Source: Archilochus colubris (taxonomy: Eukaryota > Chordata > Aves > Apodiformes > Trochilidae). Taken from it: a DNA stretch of 64,000 bases. The stretch lies in assembly GCA_023079485.1 (NCBI GenBank), contig CM041084.1:16644609-16708608 (forward strand), given 5' to 3'. A program made the position numbers and the translations under genes. Position 1 is the stretch's first letter; every line of letters starts with the position of its first letter. The notes under the pieces were generated by a model. That model saw only the letters and a list, made by a program, of their open reading frames with translations, had not been told where the DNA came from and made no database searches. This document shows, piece by piece, positions 34,666 to 49,000 of this stretch.

Positions 34666-37600
34666 CTCTGTACTTCATGTTTCTTGTGAACATACATCTA
34701 GATTTGTTTAAACCTTTGTTTGAAATGACTGCTGGATCAATGACTTAATACAGGCTTGATTTGTACTATTTGAGGATGTTCTTCCCTGCTGTGCTCTGCA
34801 GACATAATACATTTGCCAATTCCTACACATCTAATCAAGTCCTTGGAAAACAGTGTCTGATAATGCAGGTGTCCCAAGAGATGTGAGCCCTCTGATTCTG
34901 GCTGCGGAATGCAGCCATTCTCCTCAGCTGCTTCACTTTTGCAACTTTGGACACAAGGGATAATGAATCAGGTAAGCTCTGCACATAGTATTTAAGTCAC
35001 AATGCAGGTATCAAAGTCTTTGAAGCTTTCTTTCTAACCAGGCTGGGCTCGGGCACAGTAATTTTTGACCAGAAACAAGTCAGAGAGCATTTGGAAACAC
35101 TGAATAAAGAGGTGAAGATGGCTCTGTGAGAGGCACTCCTTGCTGATGCTTAGGAGCTGGTGTTGATTGTGGGTCTCACTGCAGCCTGGCCCTCGCAGGA
35201 GCAGGAGTACGAGACCAAACCAAGCACCAATATTTTCTCTGCCTCAGCAGCCTCAGCCCATGGGCAGGAACATCCCTCTACAGATCAGCTCCTTGCAGCC
35301 TTACAGATGGAGGAGAAAGCCAAGCCTGCCTCTGCCCATGGCATATAGCCAAGCACTGCAGTTCTCCCTTGCTCAGGGAAGGCTGGGGATGGGGACCTCT
35401 TGAGAAACAGAGCCAGGAAAGAAAAGTTCTGATTTCAGGGCTGTTAAGTGTTGATTGGTTTTGCATTGCCCCAGAGGTATTTCTGTGCCCATCAAGGCTG
35501 CCAGCATCAGGTTTGACTCCTAGAGAGTCAATATTTTTTCCTTCCCATAAAGAGCTCTGAGCAGGGGAAGTCTTATTTATAACTGCTTCAGCTTTGCAGT
35601 CATAAAAGTGGCAGTAGTAGTTAGCTGATAAGGGCAATAAAAAGGCAGGTCTCTAACCCTGAGGAAGGTTTTGACAAATGGCTGCTCACCACATTGGAGG
35701 TGTTGCTGGCTGGGAGACAGATGGGATCATCAGATGAATGTGGTTAATGCTACAAGTAAATGATAGAGAAATTACTGTAGGCGTAGTTGCAGTTGTTACA
35801 ACAATCTCTTAATCTACTGTTGGCAGCTTTCACCTTCATAGCTAGCTCATTTTTCTTATAGAGACCTCCAGAGACCAGGGTTAAGTGAGGTCTTTGGGCA
35901 CAAACAAAAAGATGTCTTTTGATTTTTGTGCCATGCATTGAGGAGCTGTGTTTGAGACAAGACTTTGCCCCAAATTATTTTGTTTGAAGTTACATTAGCT
36001 TTGGATTTACAGTCATGATAGGTTCTCTTTGTAGTCCTTGCTCTTACAAATTTTTGTCTTTTCTGCGTATCACAGTATGAATCAGCTGATATTCACTGTA
36101 ACAATTTGTTAAATACTTCTGTACAGAATTAGATGAGTGGTAATTGAATGTTAAACCCTTGTACACATTAGTTTCAGAACAAAAGGAATACACAGTCTGC
36201 AGTTTGCCTTGTACAATGTTTTGAGCCGTATAGATTTTGTTATATTTCTCCTGAATATTTTGGAATGACCAGTAATTGTAAAGCAGATAGTATGTGTCAG
36301 GTATTTTTTATTTTTGCTTGAGTTCTGAACATCCATACTGTCTTACCTTAGGTCCCCTGAGAGGGTGACCTTTAACACTAAGGTTTTCAAAGACTGGATT
36401 TATCTGATATAAGGAAATAGTGCAGACAAAGAGGATGTCACAATGGAAATGGAGAAGGTCAGCATCACTCTGCTCCCTCAGTTTCTGTTGGTTCCAGCTA
36501 ACATCTTAACCTTGTATGATGCAACAGGATGTGTTGGTCTGCTTTATTAAAAAGAAAGAGTATGGGGGGGAGGAAATCTGGAAATATCTACATCACAAAC
36601 CTTGAAAATGTTTTGAGACAAACTTTCATGTCAGAATTATTTAAGAGTGTTTCTTGTGGTAAATTAGAGGGATTTTGTAGCCTTGACAATTATTTATTTT
36701 TATTTGTCTTTTTGTATCTGTTCATATTTTAAATGAGAAATATTTTTCTCATGGGAAGATGAAGAAACTTCTTAACAAAAGTAGACAGTAGACTTCTTCA
36801 GAGATGGTTTGAGTGCACTGAGCTCATAACAGCACCCATCATACGTCCTGAAATCACTATGGAGTATTCTGTTCACTGGACCATTATTTAGCTTTTTCAG
36901 GTGGTCTGGCTAGTTATCTCCAGATTTCTTAAAAGGGACTGAAAGACTATTACCTGTGCTTTCAGTGTACTGCCTGTTATCCACAACTTACCCTGAGAGC
37001 CTTGCACTGTTTCTTCACTAGGAATTTAAAACCTGTATGTCTCAGCAGAGTAATTTCTACTACATGAATGAGAAAGTATTTTTAATTTATTTTGTTGTTT
37101 AATAGTTTTTAAGTGTTTCTGTGTTCTCTTGAGAACAAAATCTGCCTGAGATATGATGGACTAGAAAATAAAATGAAAATAAAGGGCAAGGAAATGCAGC
37201 CTGAGCACTGGGTAGCATATCAAGTGGTCTATTTGTCTATGATTGGGCCATTCCTTCATATTCCCTGAAAAGAAAAGACTTCCCACCATTTCTTCTCTTC
37301 CATGCTTGTGGGCAGCTGTTCTGCTTTTAAGGCAGAAGGAATGGAGCATGATAAAAAGCTGGATTTTAATGGGCAATGTCTGCTTATTTCCTTATCCCTT
37401 ATCTTTCCATTGAATTTTTAATCAAACTACCAGTATGCTCAGGGTAAGAGATTTTTCCAAAACATTTATTTGATTCTGAGCTACAAAGCTCCAAACCACA
37501 CCAGTGGTTTCCCTACTATGCTCAGGGAAGAAAGTGTCACAGATCCTTGGGAATGAACCTGGCACCATTTCCTGGCATTGGTCTGCTGGCCAGTATCAGG

Positions 37601-40600
37601 AGCTGGAGTTTTGCTATCTTTGCACTTTTCCCTAATAGTTTATTGTTGACCCATATCAAATTCACAACACTGGCTGGACAATGGGTGCAACTGCTGTGTT
37701 CTTGTTTAGATTTCAGGGGTCTGATGACAGAGTGCTGGTATGGCTGGGCAGGTGGCTACTTCTATTTGCTTTTGCTCCATTAAAAATGGGACGAAGTGCC
37801 ATGATACTGTAGGGGTGTTTTGAGGATAGAATTCATCATTAATGACCGTGTGATATTCAGATACAGCGATAATGAGGATATATGAATGTCTGCAGTGTGT
37901 GCTCCACTGCATTTCTGAAGCAAAATGTCTGTTTCCTTGACAACCCCTCCACATCTGTGCCATTGTAGCTGCTTTCTACTGTATGTAGAAATATCAAGAG
38001 TCATTACTGAGGCTTGCTCACATTTTGCTCCATTCATATGCTGCTATTGAAAAGGTTCTGTTGTTGCATTAACTGTGTGCTGCTTGCTCTGAGTGGTGCA
38101 GGCCTACTCCTGCCTAATCCTTCCTCTTTTCTTCCCCCCCTCCTTTTCTCTACCATCAGGATCCATGGTCCTTCAGGAGGCCAATTCAGTTCACTTGACT
38201 GGTAGCAAAATAATCTCCCTCAAAAAATGAAACAGAGGACTAGTTTTCTGCAGAGGTTCCTCTCAGAGAGATCAGATCAGCTTTTGGTGCTGTGGAGATA
38301 GGAGGGGCCAAGAGAGAACAAAGAGAGGCAGGAGAGAGGAGCCATGGGAGGGAGCTCAGCTGAGCCCTCTTTCCTGCCTACAGCAGAAGCCTCAGGGTCA
38401 CCCTGCCAAAGGTAGGAAGCAGCAGCACTTCTCTGAGCAGTGCACAAATGTGGTAATACAGAAATACATCATGTCCATATCCAAACATTGCCCTTGAGAA
38501 AAATTAAAACAACATGAACTTTCTGAACAACAATTAGTGCTGCCATCTGTTACTGTCAGCAGATGTATGTGATAACCTTGTGTTCATTTCCCTGGAAAGA
38601 GCTGTGTGTGTTTCACTTATGATGTCCATAAATGTTTTCCTTTTAGCAATGTAGAGAGATGTAATATTATCTAACAGTTTTTTCTTGACCTGTCATGCTT
38701 GTATGAATGACTTTACAAAAAAACAAAAAGCAAGAGACCTTCTGCAGCTCTGAGCCACATATGGTCAGTGCTTCTAGACAGGGCAGAGTTTATGGCCCAT
38801 GGAAGCTCATGTAAGACAGTGTTCATCACAGTATGTAAATTTAGTGCAATCTCATCCTCCTAATGCAGCCAGTGTCAGTGTCCTGCTTTTCACTCCTGCA
38901 TGCTGAAATGATTTGTGACTGCTGAATATCCACTCCTATGTATGGAGAATAGAAAATATGTCACACTTCAACAGTTCCTACTGATTTAAAAAAAAACAAA
39001 CAAGCAAGCAAACAAAAAACTTTAACATTTCAAGAAGTCAGTGCTTCTCACTGTTAGTCTATCCACGTAAGTTATAAGGGCAAATACAGACAAAAAGTGG
39101 TGGGATGAAACTTGAGTTCAAATTCCAGGTCTCCACTCATTCTAAGGACCTGTATCTCTGCAGCTTTTTTCCCCTGGTGTTCATTGCACCAGCTAGTGTG
39201 TCACTTCCTTACACCTCTGTTCACAAACAGGTTTGCAGCTCTGTGCATCTGCACTGAGTGATGCCCCAGGAAAAAGTGCCAAACAGGCGTGTTAAGGTGT
39301 TGCAAAACTGAACATGAAAAGTCAATTTCAGGTTAAGAAATGTTTCATGATTATAAGGAAAAGGATGCACAGGTTTTGGGCAACAAAGTCTATCCTATAA
39401 ATCTGCCCATTTGTTCAGTGTTTATGTGAGCATGATATTACCACAATTATATGCCTAGTGCCAGTGAGACCTCCTTCCACTTAATAAAAGCTGGAATGTG
39501 AATAGCTGCAAAAGAAAGCAGAACCTTGCTTAGGTTTGGCAAGAACTGAAGGCAGGTCAAGGAGAATTGTCTCTGTGAGATCCAGAAAGATTATCATAGC
39601 AGTTTCTTCTTACAGTGCATGTTCTACCTCTTTCAAATTTATATATCTCCCTTTGCATAGAGGGTTTGCCCCTACTGAAATCTGTTTCTTGGAGTAGCAT
39701 TTGTTGCAAATGAAGTAATAAAGAATTGCTTTACAGTATCCTGGGAGACCATTTTCCAGTTTAAAATTGATGCTAATTAAGTGACCATACTTTAATGTTA
39801 AAATAAGTGGAATCAGTCAAACATCTCTCCTTCTCATTTCTTATTGTTTAATGAAAATCCCCAGTTGCCAGGAATATTGTGTTTTGTTTGGGATGCTCAG
39901 TTTCTCTGAGAATTGTGAAGGGACTCAAGCACTTTTGTGCCCAGCAGGTATTTTAAACAGCTGAGCAGTGACACAGTAGTAGAGGTGCTCTGGAGGAAGC
40001 ATGCAGAGAATGACAGAATGTTCAATGCATCTGAAGTAGGTACTAAGAAAGCATTGGATACATGACAAAGATCTTGGAATACACGTTTGCTTTAATGAAG
40101 GGCAGGGGAGGAGTACATATTTGTATATATGCATCTACATCTACAGATAAAAATACACTCCGGAAATATGGCACCCATATGGGGAAACAGCAATTCACTG
40201 TACTGGGAAAAAGACTCAAGTGTGATAGAGACCTTAATGAAAACAAACTTCAAGATTCAGAAGGCACTTCTGCAAGGGATTAACAAAGTAAATGTGGACT
40301 TGCCTCTAACAACAAACAAGTTCCTAAATTCCATACAAACCAACCTTCCCAATAAATTTGTGTCATGGCAAAACTGGGAATCAGGAAAGCACACTCATCA
40401 GATTGCATTACAATTTGGAGTATCCATGCACCAGGTTTCACAGTGCCTGGACTTCTAGATTGCCTTGAATTACTAAAACCCCCAGGACTTTCTTACCATG
40501 CAGTGCTTAATGGATTGTGTTTTTGTAAGGAATAAAGTCAAGCTTGTGTGCTGGTTCCAGTGGGAAGCTGGTTTAAGAAGCTCCTTCCTTTCGTCATAAC

Positions 40601-42795
40601 AGCCATGAAGAAGTTTGTGTTGCTATGGTGAAGTTTATTGCCTGTAAACTGTGAAGTTATGGCTGGTTTGAGGCCATGCTGTAAACCAGGTCACTGAAAA
40701 TAGTCAGCAGAGGCTCCAGAGGAGATACTTCTGGAGCCACCTTTGTCATCCCAGCCATCACTGTATAACTGCACAATAAATGTCATAGCTGAGTGCAAGT
40801 CCATGAAAGAAACATGGAAATCCATGAAAGAACATGAAGAATGAAGAATGCAGCCTACCTGTTCCTTCCACCTATATAATAAACAGCTACTGGCTACAGC
40901 TGCAGAGAGGAAACAGAACAGCATCCTGACCTCATTTTAGTTACTTACAGCACATCTGATCACACCATGCTATTGCCAGATACAGATTTGTTAGCAACCT
41001 GCAGCTGTTTCACAGTTTCATCTTGACTTTTAGAACTGTTGTGGGTAAAATCCTACGTGGTTATCCTCAGGGTACTCTTCTTCAGTTGTTCATGAATGAA
41101 ATGGTTCCATTTTATTAGATGGCTTATTTAAATTAATTTAAAATTAAGAAGAACCAGCAACCTTAAAATGATCTTACATTTAAAAAGGTGTTAAATTTCA
41201 TCCCAGCTTATTGCCACCCTTCTGCTGATAGACTTTGGCAACTACTTAGAGAAGGAGAGGCTGAAAAACGTATGTAAAATCTCTCATATGGAGATCAATG
41301 ATCCTGCAAGCAGCTCTGACAAGCTCCTAGAAGTGAGCAATGAAACTAGCTCTGGGACACTCTCAGTTGAGTTCTTGCCCTTACAAGCAAATCTGGAGGA
41401 GCATAGAAGTAAAAAATTTCTATCATCTTTCAGAACAGGAATCACTTAGTACAAACTCAGTGGGGGTTATGCTATAAGACATAATAACCTACAGTCTCTG
41501 GATATGGACATAACCTTGGACCAAAATGGGCTGCTTGATATCAAGAACATGGGTACTCCATGTTGCGTGCTAGCAGTCTGCAATACTCTGCATCTCAGAC
41601 AACTCTTGATCTGCTTTAAATTATATGACTTATACAGTCCATAACAGATTGGTATTAGAAGGCTGAAAATGTGATTTAAATCTCATATATCTGTTGTGCT
41701 TTGTAGTATTTTCCCCTTTTCTTGCCTGCTGTGCTTGGTGGCTAATCATTAAATTATTTTTAATGGATACAATCATGCAGTGGTAACTCCTTTGCTGCTG
41801 CTGGGGCTGCAAAAAGCTTCATGTCTCAAAGGGATTTTAGTGGGTATGATTGAGGCAAGGTATGGGCTGTTTACTCTTTGTGAGCATGCCCTTATACAAT
41901 GTAGGGCACGTTAAGAATGGAAATTTAATCATATACCAAGAGGTATTGCCTTGTGGATGCATTTTCCTTAAATTCCTGTTCTTTTAAGGTGGCTGTCAAG
42001 GGCTATAATCCATCACTTTGAAAAAATATTACTCCTTTGATACTATTCTTAAAGACAACTATTCTTAAAGTGGGCTGAAAGAGTTTAACATCATGAGCTG
42101 CTCTATTCCTGGATCACCATGTGTGTAATAATTGCCTGAAATCTCAGACTTTCCCATCTGCTTTCACTAAAGAACAGTACTTCTCTGCCTTAAAGAGATT
42201 TAAAACAGATCTCGTACTTTTTTTGACTGTGATCATCAGTCATCAGAGGGAGAAGACACTAAAATTTTGCTGAAGTGTAGCAAGAGCTTTTTTGGGGAGA
42301 GTTGCAGTGTCTGTGTGTATTTAACACATCAATGATGCTTTATGCTTTACCAAAGCCAAACCCCCAAAATATCAATTTGCATTGCTTGAAGGAGTTTTTG
42401 GTTACCCTCAAAACTTGACCATGGGGGGTGGGAAAGAGATGGTAAATCTTTATTTTCTAAGTTAAGGATAAAGACAGTTTTCCTGGTGACAAGTCTAGAA
42501 GTACAGAGTCATGGAGAATTTCTGTTAGTGTGTTTCCTCAGTTCAGTTATCTGAAACTGGCATAGAGCAATAAAGAGGCCAAACATCAATTCAGGTAGAG
42601 TCCCTACCAATACAGGACAGAATGCTTCATAGATGCACACTGAGCTCTGGAGTAGCAACAAGAGAGAAAACAAAACACACGTAACAATTAGTAGCTTCAT
42701 CACTTGATGCACCACTGGCAAATGTTCATATTCTGTGATATTATATGAATGCACAGAAAACTACATATGATTTAACTGGAGCATAGGCAGTTCTG
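34666..42795. other. Intergenic, no gene seen
   Basis: No coding pattern. A segment at about 40545-40925 has LTR-like features (starts TGTGCTGG, two AATAAA) but no target duplication was found. Confidence 0.5.
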
Positions 42796-43004
42796 TATAA
42801 ATATTAGGAAGAATTTTTTCTCTGTGAGGGTGACAGGACACTGGAACAGGCTGCCCAGGTTGTCTGTGGAGTCTCCTTCCCTTGGAACACTCAAAGCTTA
42901 CCTGTGTGACCTGCTGTAGGTGATCCTGCTTTGGCAGGGGGGGTTGAAATAGATGATCTTTCAAGGTCCCTTCCAACCCCCAACTTTCTGTGATTCTATG
43001 ATTT
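42796..43004 (+). mobile_element. CR1 LINE 3' fragment
   Basis: About 210 bp with GTGAGGGTGACAGGACACTG, GGAACAGGCTGCCCAGG, AAGGTCCCTTCCAACC and the terminal TGTGATTCTATGATTTT. This is a short, 5'-truncated CR1 copy in intergenic DNA. Confidence 0.82.
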
Positions 43005-46000
43005 TAACTCTTCTGGATTTTATCACAAAATTTATATTTTTTATTTATGGGTTTGAATTTGTCCTCTGTAATCTAATTCTTCTTGACTTCAGATAGAGGC
43101 AACTATGTTGCCTTGCCCATAGGGCAACTGCATTAGGACACAAATGATACATAGATGAATAATTGAAATCTCTGAGTCAAAAGACTTCAATAGAAGTCTT
43201 GATTATATATTTCTATCTATTTTTGCTTCTAACTGGTCCTTTTCAGTCAAATCTCCAGGAGATACACATGCCTCAGAGACACACTGTGTGTTTGCCTGGC
43301 AGTGTCCTTGCATTTGCCTCTTCTGCTTTCTCATATTGCCTTGGGGTCCCTTTGTAAAACAGTGGTGGTATTCATCATGGTGATATTTATGTAGGCTTTT
43401 ACGATACTGCTATGAAAGACCATTTTTTATATATATAAAAATGTTGTTTTCAGTAATCTTTGAAAGAGGAACTAAAACAACCCTATAATTTAGTAATTCA
43501 CAAACGAGATAGTGCAACACATAAAAGCTTAGCTCTGCTTCCAACCATCAGGGACAAGGTCTCCTTTGACCCTACAGGGATAGGATCTGGCTTTGTCTTC
43601 TTGTGTTTTCTAATGGCAAAAAAAATGAATTTATTGAAAGTATAAGTAACTGCTAGAATAGCTATACAATATTTAGGAACTCAGAAACTCAATATTCCTT
43701 GTACTTAGTTAAAAAACAACAAGAAAAATAATTACATGCCATTTGGTCTGCTCAAAATAGAATCAGATTTAATAAAATTTTCTTAAAGTTGTTTGGAAAT
43801 CAAGATTTAAATATCAATATTGGATGGATTTTAAGACTATTTCAGTGTTCTGCATCTAATGCAACATTTTGGCTTCCACTAGGAAAACACCTACCCTCAC
43901 AGGTCTGTAATGTTGCCATAACACTGCTGATAGCTCAGTGTAGCAACCACCTCTGTGTAACACTGTTCATGGTGTAACAGGTTTGTATCAGTTCGACTCA
44001 GACAGGGAGTACTGCAGGGCAATCAATGTTCCTATTTCTATTTGTTCTTCTCCATCGGGTGACATGAGAAAGCAAATTTTCAGTCTGTGAATACATTTAT
44101 ATATTAAACACAGTGCAAGCTTTGTGTGCAGGTGTGTGTAAATACAGAATCCTTAGTGCATATATATTAAAATTACTTTCAAATGAAAAGATGATATCTT
44201 AGTTTTATAATAATGTGTTAATTATTATTAGGAAATATGCACAGTCATACTAATCACTCTGAGCTAAAAGAAATCATATCTCCTTCTATATAAATAAATT
44301 TTTCTGGAGTGAGGTTCACTTACCTAATTTTACTCAAAAAAAAAAAAAAAAAAAAAAAGTAAAAAAAAAAAAGAAGTATTTTTTATCCAGGGGAATAAAA
44401 CAGGCAGCAATAAGAACCTGAAAAAAAAATACAGCGCAAGATACTTCTCTTTGAACTAAAAAATTAAATCTGTTGAAGCAGATAGAGAATGAAATGTCAC
44501 TCCCCAGCTCTGCCCACAGATGCCTGACAAAAGGACAGATCAGCATCTCCATGGGTATGTGATGAACCCTGACTGGTTTTAGTACATTAAGGGAATCTGC
44601 GGGACAAATCTATGGAATGAGATTATGACAAATCCATTCTGTAGTCCAGAAAGGACTGCATGGATCTAAACATTAACTGGATTAACTACACCAATACGTA
44701 AGTCTTCTAAGACATGACCAGAACACTATCTAGTAGGCTCCCACAGTAGTGAGGACATGTGTAGCTTAAAAGTTCTTATGTTTCAAGACAGGGATGCAGA
44801 TTTTGAAGCTTTATTGGTGATTAGATCCAGTTGCTTTTGTTCCATGTTTCAGAACAAAATGAACCTCTAGTTTGTAGTGCTACATTGTCTGCAGATGTGT
44901 TTGCTGATAACTCACCTACAGAGTAGGGATCATGGATTTCAAATGCTAATTTTTGTTACAGCCATTAAGTGTACAAATATCACTGTCACTTTTTCACAAA
45001 AAATATCATATCACGCCATAAATATCTGGGTGTGAGAGGTTTTGCTTTATAACCAGAAGGAACAATATGGCTCTGCACTGATGAACCAGGATGTCTTCAT
45101 GAAGGAAAGCACTGGCCAAGGATTGTGCCTACCTTGTAGACAGGTAGAGTCCTGGAGAGCCACTTTAATGGGGGTAGCTTAATACTCATTTTCTCATAAC
45201 ATTTTCTTACCCTACATTCTTTTCACAGTTGGGAATTTCTTGGTGCCCCTCTGACACCATCTTCTTGTTGAAGAAGCACAAGAATATGAGCAGCAATGTC
45301 CTCCTAAGATGCACCAATAGCAACTTAAAAGAGGAAAAATCTCAGGCCTGAATATAATTTTCATAATGGTATAATTTTTTTAACTCCTTGCTTTTTGTAA
45401 AGTTTTTGATTGATTTTTTTAAAATTAAGCAGCTGCTTGCAAATTGCTTTAAATGAAGCAATTACTTGCAAAATTTTCCAAAACAAAATGCACCAGTTTT
45501 TTCCCACCTAGTTCTTCTTTTTGTTAGAAATGTATCATTACCTTTGGTAGAGTCTGAGTGTGTTCACACTTGCCTTTGCACAGCTGCTTGAGCTTCTTGC
45601 AGCAGTAGCAGGTAAGATGAGGGTCAGTAACCAGAAATTGGGGTCAGTTTTCCAGATATCACATTACATATCTCAATCATGAGTTCTTTCTGTAATGTTT
45701 CATTTAAAGACATTAAAGTTTAGCTGCCTTTTAGAGGAAGGTCAATCAGTTCTCTGCATTTGTTCTTCATCCTATGGCTTTTTACACAAAGAGCCAAATA
45801 GGATTTGCTCACAGGTGTGTCTCAGCACGTGAGTGGGATTATTTTGCTGGGAGGCGATTTGAGTATTGACAGAAAGCTGAAACAATGCTGAGTTAGTGCT
45901 CCACTCCAGTGCCTTCTTAATTTAAAGCAGAGGCAATAAGCCTGAAAAAACCCTACAATATCACAGCACTATTCCTACTGTTTGAATTTTGCATACCAGT

Positions 46001-49000
46001 TGCAAGAAATGTGTGCAATTTGGAAAGCAGCATTTCCTGCTGCCGGATGGGAGGGATCGAGCGATGTAGTAATTGGATTATGGCGAGAGCAGTAGCAATC
46101 AAACACTCATTCACAGCATGCTGGAGTATGGGGAAAACAGAACTTTCCCTATTTTGCTGTAATGTTTGGATTTACCCCTGAGGAAATCCTGAGCCCTGGC
46201 TCTTTGTCCCCACTGAGGAGCACAGAAGGTCCCATGGGGAGGCTCTGTGCTGGGAGCTGTTGCAGACAGCCAGGAATGAAGGGCACAAGCAAAGGCACAG
46301 CTGAAACATCTGCCTGATGTGGCTCAGATGAGACCCATGAAGCCAGGTCCTGTTTATCTGCATGCTAGACCTCAACCTAGTTGATATTTTTCAAAAAAGT
46401 TATATGATGAAAAAGCGTTGAAATATAGTTGTTTGGTGACATCAGAGCAGTGAGATAAGGCTCCTTGCCATTGCTGTCCAGATGATTTGTGCTTTTCATT
46501 ACAGCAATATGATAATAAAATCAGAGTCCGGAGAAGGAAAATGACAGACAAAAGCAGACGCTTGCCAGTCGTGTGATAAAACAAAGCCCCTTCCTCTGTC
46601 TGGAAATACAAGTCTTTTACATCAGTAGAAAGCTATTTAGTTCATTCTCATTAAATTTATTGGTAGGGTGACTTTATATAGGTTTGAGACAATGATTTGG
46701 TAAAGCTGGTTACTGCATTTTTCTGTCTTTTTTTCAAACACTGAAATGGCTTGTCAGGCAGTAAACCTGGCTCTAGTGGTCAGGTTCAGCAGTTAGTGGG
46801 AGAAAATAGTCAGAAGCTGCTGAGCTCTGCAAAGCAATTCCTTTGTCTATTTTGTCTATTTTTAATCACACTTTTCTGTAGAAACACTGAACATTTGAGT
46901 ACATGTTACCAGGCAATTCAAGCTCCAGCACTTTTCTCTGTATGTGTTAGGATCTGTACATATAGAAAAAGGAACAGAAGTAATAAATGTTGCATGGCTA
47001 AATGGTTTGGGTAGAGAGGAGAGGCTTGACCTCGATTAAAGCAGAATATTAAAAAACTGACGTTTAAAAAGGGTCATTTTTTTCCAGTCAAAATAAGCTG
47101 ATCCCCAGCTCCCAGGAATTTGCCACATTAATTTGCAGGAAAGATAAGAGGGTGACAGTAGGGGTAAAACTGCAGAAGGGTCAGGCAGTACTTTGGAGGG
47201 ATGTTTAAGGCAGGCGATTAACTTCAGAAGAAGAAACAGAAGATAAGCTCTTTGGGTAAAAATTTGTAATGCAATAATGTAATATCCAGGGCTCAGCAGT
47301 CTGCCAGGAGCAGAATGCTCATGGTTTTAAATTGCACATGATAGAAAGACACCTTAGGAAGGCATGAGTTACGGAGGGTAGAGCTGTCTGAGATGAATCT
47401 CCTGTGGCTTTTTAAATGAACAGTAGCAGTTTCTCCTTCCACAAGGGAATCCTCCAGGGGTGGGGACCCAAACACTTGGAATAGAGGATACAACAAGACC
47501 ACATTTTATCTACAGCACAGCTGTGCAGACAGACCTGCTCTAACCCCAGGAAGCAGTGCTTGCAAGGTCCTTGCTCCAGCCCTTGGCTCTGCCCACACAT
47601 TGCTCTTCTTGCTGACCAGTCCCTGTCTGTGCCCCAGACCTCAGGGGACTGAGCCTGTAATACACACCCCTCTCAGTAGGGCCTGACTTCTCAAAAGTTT
47701 TTCAAACTGGTATTTTTAGTTCTACATCCGTCACTACTCTGTATTTTAGCTGACATGGCATTTTCCAGACTGATTTCAGGAGCAGCCTGGTAGCTTTGAA
47801 ATTATCAACATTTGTTTCAAGAGGAAAGCCTGTACTTGAGAGAAGAAATAGCTTTTCTGATTGGTATCATGAAAAGAGCCACAGTGCTGACAGTGATGCC
47901 AGCTGAGAGAGTAAACACACACCTGGGAGTGGAACACAGCAAGATCTTCTAGAGATCATAGAGATACTGCAGCAGTACCCAGAAGCATATCCAGGATACC
48001 CAGAAGCCCTAAGTGAGCTGTGTCAATGCTGAGCAGTCCCCTGTGGAATGCTGAACTGTCCCACATACAGTCATGTTCAGTGTGTTGTCATTTTAGGGCT
48101 TGACAAAGGAAAGCTGGGAAAAGCACCAATAGTGTTTTGCTGCAAGTTGTGGTATGTTACTGATTTCATTTAAGCAGCCATTTGTACCTTAAGGAAAGCA
48201 GAGATTCCCTCCTTCCTGTTGAAGTCTATGAAGCACCAGACAGAAATGAGCACTGGTGATAGGTCCTAACATGTTAAACATTATAGAGTAAATTACTATA
48301 GATAGAGTGTCTGCACATATTCTGTGGGTGTCAGATACATGTTTAAGGTATCAATTATCTTTAGATAATTGTGATTAATAAGAGTCCCTCTGAATGCACT
48401 AACAGCCATATGATTACTCAAGTGCTGAGTTTTGCAAGAAGGTTTTGTTTCTAGCTCTTTATCCAAATAAGGAAGGAGGAAAAAAATTACTGTACACTTT
48501 TGTTGCAAAATAGAGGATGTGTCTGAAAAGAAATATTTCTCATGCATCATTTCTCAATAGTTTAGTTTACAAAGCAGATTAAACAACCTGAAATTTGTTT
48601 AAAAATAAAGAGTGTCTGAGAAAATAATTTCCTATACTAAAATCAGACTAACACAATGGTTTCCATTAACAACTACACATGCAACCAAATCCTTATGATT
48701 TTCTTACAATTCTGCAAATTAACAAATGACCACTTCAGAAGTACCCTTGTCTTTACTGGGTGTCCAGATGGCTAATGAGTTTAAATCCACCATTTAAAAA
48801 CTGAACCACATGTTTTTTTCATAATTGTAGAACCAGAAAGTTGTTAAAACTGCAGTTGAACTACAGTTCTTTTTAATTTTTTTTCATTGCATCTCAATTT
48901 ATTAAGGCCTCTCATTCCCTAAACATTACAAATAAATGCAGCTGTGTTCATTTCTTTTTTTTAAACTACAACTCTCGCAGTAGCAGCTAGAATAATCACA

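Noticed and set aside
40545..40925. Possible LTR starting TGTGCTGG with two AATAAA motifs
   Set aside because: No matching terminal inverted repeat or target duplication could be found, so the borders are unsupported.
44337..44372. Poly-A runs that might mark a retrocopy tail
   Set aside because: No recognisable gene-like sequence or target duplication next to them; simple repeat.
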